The translations under genes were made by a program, and so were the position numbers. Shown here piece after piece: positions 15,972 to 25,816 of a stretch of DNA of 64,000 nt. The DNA is from Methylobacter sp. Its GTDB lineage: Bacteria > Pseudomonadota > Gammaproteobacteria > Methylococcales > Methylomonadaceae. The stretch spans positions 62,001-126,000 of the forward strand of contig JAURZV010000054.1 in the NCBI GenBank assembly GCA_030653175.1, read 5' to 3'. Every line of letters starts with the position of its first letter. The first letter of the stretch is position 1. Under the pieces are notes generated by a model. The model saw nothing but the letters and a program-made list of their open reading frames with translations. It searched no databases and was not told the DNA's origin.

Positions 15972-18803
15972 TCACGCATAGTGCCTATGTTCGCCATCGC
16001 CTGCTACGTTTTCCACGCAACGGCCGCACAGTTCCGGGTGTTCCGTTGTTTTACCCACCTCAGGCCGTTGATGCCAGCAGCGCACGCATTTTTGATGTTC
16101 GGATACGACGACTTTTAATTTAATACCTTCAATTTCAGTCTGAATGGCCTCTTCAGGTGCATTTTGTTCAGCCATGACCGAGGCGTTGGAGGTAATGAAG
16201 ATGAAACGCAATTCATCCGACAACCGGCTTAACGCATCCAAAAACTCGGCATTGCAGTACAGTTGAATTTCTGCATTCAGCGAGGAACCGATTTCACCTT
16301 TGGCTCTGCTTTTTTCCAGTTCCTTACCGACAGCGGCTCGAACTGTCATTACTTTTTGCCAGAACTCGCGATTCAATGCCGAATCGTCATCCAGCTTGAC
16401 CAGTCCCTGATACCAGGTTTCCAAAAATACCGACTCGCTACGCTCACCCGGCAGGTATTGCCAGATTTCATCGGCGGTGTAACTGATGATCGGCGCCAGC
16501 CAGCGGGTCAGCGCCTCAAGCACATGGTACATCGCGGTTTGCGCCGAACGCCGCGCCAAACCGTCGGCTTTTGCGGTGTATTGACGATCCTTGATGATGT
16601 CCAGGTAAAACCCGCCCAAATCAATCACGCAAAAATGATGCACTTTCTGGTAGATATGCTGGAATTGATACGTTTCGTAAGCGGTTTTGACTTCTTCCTG
16701 CAACACGAACGCCCTGTCCACAACCCAGCGATCCAGCGCCAACAAATCCTTGCTGTCGACCAAATGTTGCGCAGGGTCGAAATCGTCCAGATTGGACAGC
16801 AAAAATCGCGCGGTATTTCTAAGACGCCTGTAGCCGTCCGATGTGCGTCTGAGAATTTCATCCGACACGCTCATTTCGCCGCGATAATCGGTCGCTGCAA
16901 CCCATAGGCGCAACACATCCGCGCCCAGATCTTTCATAACCGATTGCGGGGCAACCACATTACCCTTTGATTTGGACATTTTCTTGCCGTCGGCATCGAC
17001 GGTGAAGCCGTGCGTCAACACGGCCTTGTAAGGCGCAACCTCATTCATCGCAACCGAAGTCAGCAATGACGACTGGAACCATCCTCGATGTTGGTCGGAG
17101 CCTTCCAGGTACAAATCGGCCGGAAAGCTCAGCTGTTCGCGCTTTTCCAACACGCAGGCGTGGGTCACGCCGGAGTCGAACCAGACATCCAGGGTATCAG
17201 TCATTTTTTCGTAATACTCGGCTTCATCGCCCAACAACTCAGCCGCTTCCAGTTCGAACCAGGCTTCTATACCTTGCTGTTCGATGCGCTGAGCCACCTG
17301 CTCGATCAATTCAGCGGTGCGCGGATGCAAGTCGCCGGTTTCTTTATGGACAAAAAAGGTGATCGGTACGCCCCAGGTACGCTGACGGGAGATGCACCAA
17401 TCAGGCCTGCCATCCATCATGCTTTCGATCCGCGCCTGACCCCATTCGGGAATCCAGGCGACACGCTTGACTTCAGCTAGCGCCTGCTCACGCAGCTTGT
17501 TTTTATCCATCGAAATAAACCACTGCGGCGTGGCCCGGAAAATAATCGGGGTTTTATGCCGCCAACAATGCGGATAGCTGTGCAAAATCGCCTCGTGATG
17601 CACCAGCTTGCCTAGTTGTGCTAACACCTCTATAACATGGGCATTGGCGTTGAATACATGCTCACCGGCAAAGAGCTCCGTGCTCGGCAGGAATACGCCG
17701 TCGTTGCCGACCGGGTTATCGACCGGCAAGCCGTATTTCAAGCCGACCACATAATCGTCCTGACCGTGTCCGGGCGCTGTATGTACCGCGCCGGTACCGG
17801 CCTCGGTGGTGACGTGCTCGCCCAGGATGATCGGCACTTGCCGATCATAGAAAGGATGTTGCAATAACTGATGCTCCAACGCAGCGCCTTTGCAGTAAGC
17901 AATCACATGATAGTTTTCGATGTCATAACGCAACATCGCATCTTTAAGCAGGGCTTCTGCAACAACCAAACGCTCTTTGTTACCGTCTTTTTCGCATTGC
18001 ACCACGGCGTATTCAAGGTCGGGGTTTAATGCAACACCCTGATTTGCAGGCAACGTCCACGGCGTAGTTGTCCAGATAACGACCGATAATGCCCCGAATC
18101 CCTCATGCTCAGGCACATGATGGCACTGACTCAGAAATTCGGCTTCATCAACAACCAGGAATCGCACATCGACCGCAGGCGAATGCTTGTCTTCGTATTC
18201 GACTTCCGCTTCGGCCAATGCCGAACCGCAATCGGTACACCAATGCACAGGCTTTGCGCCTTTTGCTATGTGACCGTTTTGGCTGATTTTGCCCAACGAG
18301 CGCACAATGTCGGCTTCAAAAGCGAAATCCATAGTTAAGTACGGATGCTCCCAATCGCCTAAAATACCCAGCCGGATAAAGGCCTCTTTTTGTATGTTGA
18401 CCTGTTTTCCCGCATATTCGCGACAGGCTTTGCGAAAAACGGCAGGAGATACCTTAATGCCCGCTTTACCGATTTTCTTCTCTACCTGTAATTCAATCGG
18501 CAAACCGTGACAATCCCAGCCCGGCACATAAGGCGCATCGAAACCGCTTAACGATTTCGATTTAACGATGATGTCTTTTAACACCTTATTGACCGCATGG
18601 CCGATGTGGATTTCGCCATTGGCATAGGGAGGGCCGTCATGCAGGATAAACTTGGGGCTTCCGGCAAATTCCTGCCTGATTTTGTTATACAAGTCCGCTT
18701 CGTTCCATTTTTTCAGGCGTTCCGGCTCACGTTGGGCCAGATTGCCTTTCATCGGAAATGCAGTGTTGGGTAAATTCAGTGTTTTTTTATAATCCATCGT
18801 CAT
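15972..18803 (-). CDS. ileS: IleS, isoleucyl-tRNA synthetase
   Basis: Class I aminoacyl-tRNA synthetase charging tRNA-Ile, with an editing (CP1) domain. About 943 residues, standard for the bacterial type. Signature motifs are HIGH ([11 protein letters not shown] near 65), the editing-site [20 protein letters not shown] (KKMSKSKGN near 605), and a C-terminal zinc-binding domain CVRCWH...CGRC. The start is taken at ATG 18803 ([12 protein letters not shown]); ATG 18797 (MDYKKTLN) is equally plausible, and an upstream start would add residues without homologues. Confidence 0.97.
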   Translation of the reverse strand: MTMDYKKTLNLPNTAFPMKGNLAQREPERLKKWNEADLYNKIRQEFAGSPKFILHDGPPYANGEIHIGHAVNKVLKDIIVKSKSLSGFDAPYVPGWDCHGLPIELQVEKKIGKAGIKVSPAVFRKACREYAGKQVNIQKEAFIRLGILGDWEHPYLTMDFAFEADIVRSLGKISQNGHIAKGAKPVHWCTDCGSALAEAEVEYEDKHSPAVDVRFLVVDEAEFLSQCHHVPEHEGFGALSVVIWTTTPWTLPANQGVALNPDLEYAVVQCEKDGNKERLVVAEALLKDAMLRYDIENYHVIAYCKGAALEHQLLQHPFYDRQVPIILGEHVTTEAGTGAVHTAPGHGQDDYVVGLKYGLPVDNPVGNDGVFLPSTELFAGEHVFNANAHVIEVLAQLGKLVHHEAILHSYPHCWRHKTPIIFRATPQWFISMDKNKLREQALAEVKRVAWIPEWGQARIESMMDGRPDWCISRQRTWGVPITFFVHKETGDLHPRTAELIEQVAQRIEQQGIEAWFELEAAELLGDEAEYYEKMTDTLDVWFDSGVTHACVLEKREQLSFPADLYLEGSDQHRGWFQSSLLTSVAMNEVAPYKAVLTHGFTVDADGKKMSKSKGNVVAPQSVMKDLGADVLRLWVAATDYRGEMSVSDEILRRTSDGYRRLRNTARFLLSNLDDFDPAQHLVDSKDLLALDRWVVDRAFVLQEEVKTAYETYQFQHIYQKVHHFCVIDLGGFYLDIIKDRQYTAKADGLARRSAQTAMYHVLEALTRWLAPIISYTADEIWQYLPGERSESVFLETWYQGLVKLDDDSALNREFWQKVMTVRAAVGKELEKSRAKGEIGSSLNAEIQLYCNAEFLDALSRLSDELRFIFITSNASVMAEQNAPEEAIQTEIEGIKLKVVVSEHQKCVRCWHQRPEVGKTTEHPELCGRCVENVAGDGEHRHYA

Positions 18804-18830
18804 AACAATTAAACTCGACAAAAATCTTTA

Positions 18831-18916
18831 TCACCAGGGATGGTGTGTATGCCGCTAGCCGGTATGGAACCGGCGCGGCGATCACCAGGGATGGTGTGTG
18901 CTGCAAGCGTGCCGGG
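18831..18916. repeat. CCAGGGATGGTGTGT element at ribF 3' end, copy 1
   Basis: TCACCAGGGATGGTGTGT, then AGCCGGTATGGAACCGGCGC, then GGCGATCACCAGGGATGGTG, ending GCCGGGAGC. The same arrangement occurs at 62334-62424. Two direct copies of CCAGGGATGGTGTGT flank a CCGGTATGGAACCGG palindrome. The inner end encodes the last residues of RibF. Confidence 0.85.
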
Positions 18917-19841
18917 AGCTAAGCACGGCTTTGGCCTCAGCCACATCTTTTACAATCTGGGCTTTAAGCTCATCCAATGACTGAAATCGCATTTCATCCC
19001 TGATCTTTTGCTTGAAATGCACTTCCACATAACGCCCGTAAATTTCTCTATCAAAATCGAATAAATGCGCTTCCAGAATAACCTTTGATCCACCATCAAC
19101 CGTGGGCCGGGTGCCTACATTCGCAACACCTTCAAATTCGCGCCCATCAATCCCGGTCATGGTGACAGCAAACACGCCGTTAACAGGGGTATTTTTTCTA
19201 AACATCAGTATATTGGCGGTGGGATAGCCGATGGTTCGCCCCCGTTTGTCGCCATGCGCCACACGTCCGCAAACAGAATAACAGCAACCGAGCAATTTTT
19301 CAGCCAGAGCCAAATCACCACCGCCCAACGCATCCCGGATCAGGGTGCTGCTGACTCGAAGCCCGGCTATTTGATAAGACCCGGTGTCTTCGACATCAAA
19401 ACCGAATTGCTTGCCCTTGTCCTTGAGCATCGCAAAATTTCCGCGCCTGGCCTTGCCAAAATGAAAATCATCCCCGACGACCAGATGCTTTATATTCAAT
19501 TTTTTTACTAAAACATCTTCAATAAACTGCTCGGCATCACAATCGGCAAAATATTGATTAAATCGCAATATCAATAAATCATCAACGGGCAATTTAGAAA
19601 ACCGGATTACTTTCTCCCGCAAACGCATCAACCGTGACGGCGCATTTTCTCCCAGAAAATACTCCAGCGGCTGCGGCTCAAAGGTCATGGCGACGACAGG
19701 CAAAGCTAATGCCTCACCTCGCTCAGCCAGCTTTTTTATCACCGCCCTATGCCCCAAATGCAGGCCGTCAAAATTTCCAATCGTAAGTACACAACCGTTT
19801 TTTAACGGTTCTAAATGAGATAATCCTCTAATTAGACGCAT
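18882..19841 (-). CDS. ribF: RibF, bifunctional riboflavin kinase / FAD synthetase
   Basis: Converts riboflavin to FMN and FMN to FAD. The 319 residues hold an N-terminal nucleotidyltransferase domain (LTIGNFDGLHLGHRAVI, VVGDDFHFGKARRGN, VSSTLIRDAL) and a C-terminal riboflavin kinase domain (HGDKRGRTIGYPTANI, GVANVGTRPTVDGG, LEAHLFDFDREIYG). Upstream of ileS-lspA in the conserved order. The final residues SSRHACSTHHPW are encoded by a dispersed repeat (18831-18916); homologues stop near the preceding EAKAVL segment, so the tail is repeat-derived. Confidence 0.96.
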   Translation of the reverse strand: MRLIRGLSHLEPLKNGCVLTIGNFDGLHLGHRAVIKKLAERGEALALPVVAMTFEPQPLEYFLGENAPSRLMRLREKVIRFSKLPVDDLLILRFNQYFADCDAEQFIEDVLVKKLNIKHLVVGDDFHFGKARRGNFAMLKDKGKQFGFDVEDTGSYQIAGLRVSSTLIRDALGGGDLALAEKLLGCCYSVCGRVAHGDKRGRTIGYPTANILMFRKNTPVNGVFAVTMTGIDGREFEGVANVGTRPTVDGGSKVILEAHLFDFDREIYGRYVEVHFKQKIRDEMRFQSLDELKAQIVKDVAEAKAVLSSRHACSTHHPW

Positions 19842-19925
19842 GAATGTGGTGAATTAAAAAAGGCTTTATTCTACCATGTGCAAGCATTACTTGGATTCAA
19901 ATCATAATAACCGAATTATGCACTC

Positions 19926-19964
19926 AAAAAAAAAGCCCGGTGGAATTCCACCGGGCTTTTTTTG
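19926..19964. terminator. intrinsic terminator (bidirectional in form)
   Basis: A 9-10 bp perfect stem AGCCCGGTGG / CCACCGGGCT (19934-19943, 19948-19957) with an AATT loop, flanked by A9 on the left and T7 on the right. It terminates the lipoprotein gene on the minus strand. Confidence 0.93.
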
Positions 19965-19981
19965 TTCAAATCAACGATGAT

Positions 19982-20260
19982 TTATTTCATCATTGATTTT
20001 TTGAACATGCTGTCCAGTTTGCTGTTTGTGTCTTGAGCATATTGAGCTGCACGGTTAGCAGCAGCTTCAGCAGAAGCAGCTTGTGAAGAAGCAGAATCAG
20101 CAGCGCTTTTTGCACTGGCTGCATCAGCAGATGCTTGTGCAACCGAAGTTTTCAAGCCATCAACTTGTGATTGTAAATTTTCGATATCTGAAGTGCTTGC
20201 ACAACCAACAACCAAGCTAGCAACCAGAGCAACCATTGATAATTTTATTACTTTTTTCAT
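19982..20260 (-). CDS. Lpp/OprI-like murein lipoprotein
   Basis: Small outer-membrane lipoprotein of 92 residues. The signal peptide ends in the lipobox LVVGC (Cys 20), followed by heptads (IENLQSQVDGLKTSVAQA) and an Ala/Ser-rich alanine-zipper coiled coil (about 43-78), then a C-terminal Lys. That layout resembles Lpp and OprI, trimeric lipoproteins that can be bound to peptidoglycan through the C-terminal lysine. SD AAGGA lies about 9 nt before the ATG, a strong terminator follows, and an L,D-transpeptidase gene lies just upstream. The function is inferred; covalent attachment is not shown. Confidence 0.85.
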   Translation of the reverse strand: MKKVIKLSMVALVASLVVGCASTSDIENLQSQVDGLKTSVAQASADAASAKSAADSASSQAASAEAAANRAAQYAQDTNSKLDSMFKKSMMK

Positions 20261-20345
20261 AATTATTTTTCCTTCTTAAAGTTATTACAACAAAAAAACG
20301 CTTACTAGCTTTAATTCTGCACTGTTTTTAAATTATTTTCCAGTT

Positions 20346-20888
20346 TTATTTTATTTTTACGACGGTTCCTTTGTCCAGCCATTGACTTAAATGGTCAATC
20401 TGGCCGTTAGTCAACGCAATGCATCCATGCGTCCAATTCATCGATTTATGAATTTTTTCATCCGCTCGCCCCAAGCCATGAATGCCGATTCGCCCACCTA
20501 AAGGCGTATTTTGCGGCGGCACTTGATGAAACCGATGAGCGGTTATAATGCTGTTATAAGCCACTTGATTAATAACCCCCTCTTCCAAGGCCTTTTGGGC
20601 ATCCTCCGAGGACGGATAAGTTAAACCGAAAAACTTTCGAAAAGAACTGCTCTCGCCAACCCAGCCTATCCTGTAACTCCCAAAAGGCGTAACGTTATCA
20701 CCCTGATGACTTTTAAACCCGGCACCTCCTCGACCAATAGCAATATCATTTATGGTCTCAAGCGTCTGCTTGCCTTTTTTTACCTCAATGGTAAGCGCTT
20801 TCGTGTCCACTAAAAGCCAGACATCATCATCCGCAATTACTGAAAAAGAAAATAAACTACAGCACAGCAATAAATAAATTCGCAACAT
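20346..20888 (-). CDS. exported L,D-transpeptidase (YkuD family)
   Basis: 180 residues with a Sec signal peptide (cleavage near FSVIADD) and a YkuD catalytic domain. The signature is H(G)x...SMNWTHGCIALTNGQ with Cys near 155 and HGLGRADEKIHKS before it. Such enzymes make 3-3 cross-links or attach lipoproteins to meso-DAP, in the periplasm. It sits 85 bases upstream of the Lpp-like gene in the same direction, which suggests (without proving) that the lipoprotein is its substrate. Confidence 0.9.
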   Translation of the reverse strand: MLRIYLLLCCSLFSFSVIADDDVWLLVDTKALTIEVKKGKQTLETINDIAIGRGGAGFKSHQGDNVTPFGSYRIGWVGESSSFRKFFGLTYPSSEDAQKALEEGVINQVAYNSIITAHRFHQVPPQNTPLGGRIGIHGLGRADEKIHKSMNWTHGCIALTNGQIDHLSQWLDKGTVVKIK

Positions 20889-20951
20889 AAATGCTCTACA
20901 CTAGATAAGAATTTTGGTGTACTTTAGTCACCAGGTTAATTGTCGAATTAA

Positions 20952-22595
<1,644 letters not shown>

Positions 22596-22644
22596 AAGCA
22601 GGCGAAAGGCTCAACGCAAAGGGCAAAAAAGCCCGGTAGCCAAA

Positions 22645-22674
22645 ATGTCGAGCAACGAAAAGACGTTGCTTGAC
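22645..22674. other. hairpin downstream of pgm
   Basis: GTCGAGCAACG (22647-22657) pairs with CGTTGCTTGAC around an AAAAGA loop. It has no U-run, so it could be a weak terminator or a degraded palindromic repeat. Confidence 0.4.
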
Positions 22675-22783
22675 CTACCCAGTGCCCACAAACTTTCAGT
22701 GCAGCTTTATGTGCTGATGTTTGGGTTTTGTATATTCACCGCTTTTGTTGATTCATTAAGTTCGAGTAAAAAGGAACCATTTT

Positions 22784-23217
22784 ATGAGTAAAAAAATTAT
22801 AACTGCGTTAGCTTGGGCATTTTCTGGTTGTGTTTTTCTATGGCTGTTCAGTTCAGTTTAGTTCAACTTAGAAATATGTCTTCACCTCCAACCTCCGGCG
22901 AACTCTTAAGTTCTTTCGTTCTGTTCTCCTTTATGTTGCTGGGAGGCAGCGCTTGTTACCATTTTTTCACTGTAATACTTTCAAGCCCTTATTCTTCGCA
23001 TAGCGATCATATTTGGTCACGCCTCATGAAAATAATGTTTGCCATGATGACCATTCTAATGAGTGCGCCTATAGTAATGATTGCCTGTCGAGAATACATG
23101 TCTATGAATCTAGCCTGGGAGATTGCCTATTTCTATTTATTACTCTCCATTGGCATATCTATTTGGTTAGGCAGAAAAATAGAACCATTATTCAGCCTCA
23201 TTCACTTAGACAATTAG
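22784..23217 (+). pseudogene. small multi-span membrane protein, reading frame split at a pentamer repeat
   Basis: ATG 22784 has a good SD (AAGGA, 8 nt upstream) and encodes MSKKIITALAWAFSGCVFLW then stops at 22861. Another frame (codons in step with 22813) continues the hydrophobic protein to 23217: LVQLRNMSSPPTSGELLSS, then three further membrane segments (about SFVLFSFMLLGGSACYHFF, IMFAMMTILMSAPIVMIA, IAYFYLLLSIGISIWLG). The switch falls in a 5-bp tandem repeat (22846-22865). Removing one unit would join both halves into a coherent 142-residue, four-helix protein. I do not recognise a family. It may be a pseudogene, a phase-off allele, or a sequencing slip. Confidence 0.6.
22846..22865. 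repeat. pentanucleotide tandem repeat (GTTCA)4, third unit GTTTA
   Basis: GTTCA GTTCA GTTTA GTTCA, at the exact point where the two frames of the membrane protein part. Loss of one 5-bp unit restores the frame. Confidence 0.8.
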
Positions 23218-23310
23218 CTCAACACGAACTCCGGCGCTAACACGCCCCCGCCGATTATTTAAGCAACCTAGATGCTCTATCTGTGTTTTTTAAAAAACAA
23301 AACGCTGCCA

Positions 23311-23359
23311 GATTGACTCGCCGTAGACAATCCACCGACTACGCAAAGCTGACATCGGC
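23311..23359. repeat. TCGCCGTAG...CAATCCACC element, copy 1
   Basis: GACTCGCCGTAGACAATCCA then CCGACTACGCAAAGCTGACA then TCGGC. A second copy (24005-24055) keeps a fuller palindrome (GGTGGATTcgccgtaggcAATCCACC). It directly precedes the DUF4160 gene. Confidence 0.75.
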
Positions 23360-23396
23360 CCGCCCCTACAAAGCTCCCAGAATGCAGGAATCGCAA

Positions 23397-23657
23397 ATGC
23401 CCTATGTGTCGATGTTCTTTGGTATTATAATCAGAATGTTCCATAACGAGCATAATCCGCCACATTTCCATGCTGAATATCAGGGGCAAAGGGGCTTGTT
23501 CGACTTCGACGGAAACATGCTGAAAGGCAACATGAAATCGAACACGGCCAAAAAACTTATCCAGGAATGGGCGCTACTCCATCGGGAGGAATTGCAAGCC
23601 AACTGGAACAAAGCCGTTCAAGGCGAACAGGTCGATAGAATTGCACCGTTAAATTAG
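23397..23657 (+). CDS. DUF4160 domain protein
   Basis: Small basic protein (86 aa) of the DUF4160 family, recognised by the IRMFHNEHNPPHFHAEYQGQ signature and the following D(F)DGN...KLIQEWALLHREELQANWNKA. Start ATG 23397 has AGGA 8 nt upstream; a longer frame to 23283 reads through a repeat and is unlikely. DUF4160 genes commonly pair with DUF2442 genes, as here (16 bases apart), and such pairs are suspected toxin-antitoxin or mobile-region modules. Biochemical function unknown. Confidence 0.85.
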   Translation: MPYVSMFFGIIIRMFHNEHNPPHFHAEYQGQRGLFDFDGNMLKGNMKSNTAKKLIQEWALLHREELQANWNKAVQGEQVDRIAPLN

Positions 23658-23672
23658 AGAAAGGTGAAAACG

Positions 23673-23915
23673 ATGGATTATATGCCCGTGGTTGTCCAGG
23701 CGACGTACTTGGTCGATTATAAAATCAGGATTATTTTTGACAATGGCGAAGAAAAAATAGCAGATTGCAAAAAATGGCTGAGAGGCGAGCTATTTGAGCC
23801 TCTCAAAGATTTGGGCTATTTTCAGCGATTCTTTGTCGACGGCTGGTCAATATCCTGGCCCAATGGGGCCGACATCGCCCCAGAAACCTTGTATGAAGAA
23901 AGCGACCCGACGTGA
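23673..23915 (+). CDS. DUF2442 domain protein
   Basis: 80 residues of the DUF2442 family: VVQATYLVDYKIRIIFDNGE, then KKWLRGELFEPLKD, FQRFFVDGWSISWPNGADIAPETLYE. ATG 23673 with AAAGG 9 nt upstream is preferred over the GTG at 23664. It forms a two-gene unit with the DUF4160 gene just upstream. A copy of its 3' end survives at 24886-24925. Confidence 0.85.
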   Translation: MDYMPVVVQATYLVDYKIRIIFDNGEEKIADCKKWLRGELFEPLKDLGYFQRFFVDGWSISWPNGADIAPETLYEESDPT

Positions 23916-23948
23916 GCCGCTCTGGAACTGTTTAGGCTCGAAAACCGT

Positions 23949-23999
23949 CTAAACCTCCATATTATGAGCAATGCCATGCAACGAACGGATCAGCAACAC
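23949..23999 (-). pseudogene. remnant of a ZIP transporter 3' end
   Basis: The minus strand reads VLLIRSLHGIAHNMEV-stop, against VLLICSLHGIAHSMEV-stop at the end of the intact ZIP gene (25000-25050). Only the last 16 codons survive. It lies 33 bases after the DUF2442 gene. Confidence 0.85.
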
Positions 24000-24004
24000 T
24001 GTAA

Positions 24005-24055
24005 GGTGGATTCGCCGTAGGCAATCCACCACGACTACGCAAGACTGACATCGGC
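24005..24055. repeat. TCGCCGTAG...CAATCCACC element, copy 2
   Basis: GGTGGATTCGCCGTAGGCAA then TCCACCACGACTACGCAAGA then CTGACATCGGC. It shares about 40 of 50 bases with 23311-23359. Confidence 0.8.
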
Positions 24056-24120
24056 GTTGTGCAATGATTGGCGGTTTGCTGCGCGAAACCGCCCTATGAG
24101 CTAACTTTCCAAGCGGTTTC

Positions 24121-24711
24121 TTATGGTTGATTGATTTGAATATTCTGCCTAAATTCGTTCATATCGGCGTTATCAACACGGTCATAAATTTCTTCAACCG
24201 CCAGCGTTAAGCCAATAGACTCAAAAGTAACCCTATCGCCAAGATAAAAATATTCCGGTTGCCAGTGCTTGCTTTTACGCAGCACTTGTACAGAAACAAA
24301 TTCTTGTTCTATCAAAACATACTCTTTTAAAGAGGGTAAATTAATGTATTGGATAAGTTTTGTTGTTGTATCTCGCATTCTGGTCGATTTAGATAACACT
24401 TCAACAATAATCACCGGAGATGTTGAGAAATAATCATCGCCGGACATTTTGCTACAGTCCACCAGAACATCGGGATAAACATAATCTTTCCCTAAACGTA
24501 CCTTAGTGTCTGCCATGAAAACGGCACAAGGAGTGCCTTTCAAATGATTGCTATATTCACGGGCAATATTCATTGAAATAAAATTATGGTTGTGCTTGGC
24601 GCCAGCCATGGCATAAACCTGACCGTCGATATACTCGCGTTTGACTTCAGAGGTTAATTCGCTTCGCAGATACTCCTCTTCGGTCATGAAAACGCTTTCA
24701 GATTCATGCAT
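24121..24711 (-). CDS. Uma2 family (DUF820) PD-(D/E)XK endonuclease-fold protein
   Basis: Restriction-endonuclease-fold protein of the Uma2 family, abundant in cyanobacteria and mobile regions; function unproven. 196 residues: MTEEEYLRSE...KREYIDGQVYAMAGA, HNFISMNIAREYSNHL, and the nuclease core YVYPDVLVDCSK...PVIIVEVLSKSTRMRD (PD...ExL, with Lys/Ser in place of the usual ExK). The start ATG 24711 and its CAGGGAT Shine-Dalgarno are supplied by a copy of the 64-bp repeat; ATG 24687 (MTEEEYL) is the likely original start. Flanked by duplicated fragments of neighbouring genes. Confidence 0.82.
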   Translation of the reverse strand: MHESESVFMTEEEYLRSELTSEVKREYIDGQVYAMAGAKHNHNFISMNIAREYSNHLKGTPCAVFMADTKVRLGKDYVYPDVLVDCSKMSGDDYFSTSPVIIVEVLSKSTRMRDTTTKLIQYINLPSLKEYVLIEQEFVSVQVLRKSKHWQPEYFYLGDRVTFESIGLTLAVEEIYDRVDNADMNEFRQNIQINQP

Positions 24712-24767
24712 GGCTATCCCTGCCATGCCCCCTTCGGGTAAATGCAAATCTGCTCCAGGCAGATTGG
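24702..24767. repeat. 64-bp repeat, single copy at the Uma2 start
   Basis: The minus strand reads TGCCTGGAGCAGATTTGCAT, then TTACCCGAAGGG, then GGCATGGCAGGGATAGCCAT then GCATGAATC. It is homologous to the units at 9606-9761 and, like them, ends in the ATGCATGAATC of the following gene. Confidence 0.88.
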
Positions 24768-24885
24768 TGATAATGTTGAGTCATCGCATTATTCTCCGGT
24801 TGATTAGTCATGCGTCATGACAGAATTCATGTTGGTTTCCTCGCATTTTCATTAAAAAATGTGTGAAAAACAAGACCCATAGGAA

Positions 24886-24925
24886 ATCGCCGGAAACCTT
24901 GTATAAAGAAAGCGAACCGGCATGA
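24886..24925 (+). pseudogene. remnant of the DUF2442 3' end
   Basis: ATCGCCGGAAACCTTGTATA then AAGAAAGCGAACCGGCATGA matches the last 14 codons of the intact DUF2442 gene (23873-23915) apart from small changes. The rest of 24768-24999 shows no gene. Confidence 0.8.
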
Positions 24926-24999
24926 TACCGTGCTGATAACTCGGGCAACAGTTTTATTGTTACCCGACATTTCCGCTTAACGCACTTTGCGCCTTTCGC

Positions 25000-25812
25000 C
25001 TAAACTTCCATGCTATGGGCGATTCCGTGCAACGAACAGATCAACAATACACCCATAGCAATCAACGCAATCTGCTGCAATGATGTTTTCATGTCGGTCT
25101 TTTTGTGCAATGACGGTATCAAATCGGCTACCGCGATATAAATAAAGCTTGAGGCCGCCAGCGCCAGAAAATACGGCAAGCTGTCATGCAAATCTTCCAG
25201 CCCGAAGTACGCCAGCACACCGCCCAAAACCGTGGTTAAACTGGCGAGCATATTGTAAAAAAGCGCTTTGCTTTTGGAATAGCCGCTGTGCAGCAAAATC
25301 GCAAAATCGCCCACTTCCTGAGGAATTTCGTGCGCGGCAACCGCCAAACTGGTGACCATACCCAACTGCACATCAGTCAAAAACGCTGCCGCGATTAAAA
25401 CCCCATCGACAAAATTGTGAATGCCGTCGCCAAGAATAATCAACGCGCCGGCCGACTTAGCCGTGCCATGGCTGTGGCTATGTCCATGGTCATCTTCATC
25501 GCCATGCGCTTCGCAATTGCCGGAATGGCAATGCCGCCAAATCAATAATTTTTCCAGCACAAAAAAACCGAGCACACCCGCTAAAATTGTTCCTGACAAC
25601 GATTGAAACTGTTCCGGCTTAACTTCCGCAAATGCCTCGGGAATCAATCCCCAAAAGGCAACCGCCAATAATGCGCCAATGGCAAAACTGATCCCGTGCG
25701 GCAACACCGCCGCCCTCCGATGATCCGGGAGCAGTAGAAAAACTGCGGCCGCCATGACGCTTAACACGCCGCCAACCGCCGTAAAGATGATAATTAATAT
25801 CAATAAACTCAC
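25000..25812 (-). CDS. ZIP family divalent metal transporter
   Basis: Inner-membrane importer of zinc or another divalent metal (270 aa, about eight membrane segments). A histidine-rich cytosolic loop (CHSGNCEAHGDEDDHGHSHSHG, about 93-115) precedes helix IV with GDGIHNFVDGVLIAAAF, and helix V has AVAAHEIPQEVGDFAIL; both are the metal-binding signatures of ZIP proteins, GufA/ZIPB type. The gene abuts pgeF (4 bases between), so they may be co-transcribed. A fragment of a second copy of its 3' end lies at 23949-23999. Confidence 0.92.
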   Translation of the reverse strand: MSLLILIIIFTAVGGVLSVMAAAVFLLLPDHRRAAVLPHGISFAIGALLAVAFWGLIPEAFAEVKPEQFQSLSGTILAGVLGFFVLEKLLIWRHCHSGNCEAHGDEDDHGHSHSHGTAKSAGALIILGDGIHNFVDGVLIAAAFLTDVQLGMVTSLAVAAHEIPQEVGDFAILLHSGYSKSKALFYNMLASLTTVLGGVLAYFGLEDLHDSLPYFLALAASSFIYIAVADLIPSLHKKTDMKTSLQQIALIAMGVLLICSLHGIAHSMEV

Positions 25813-25816
25813 TCTG

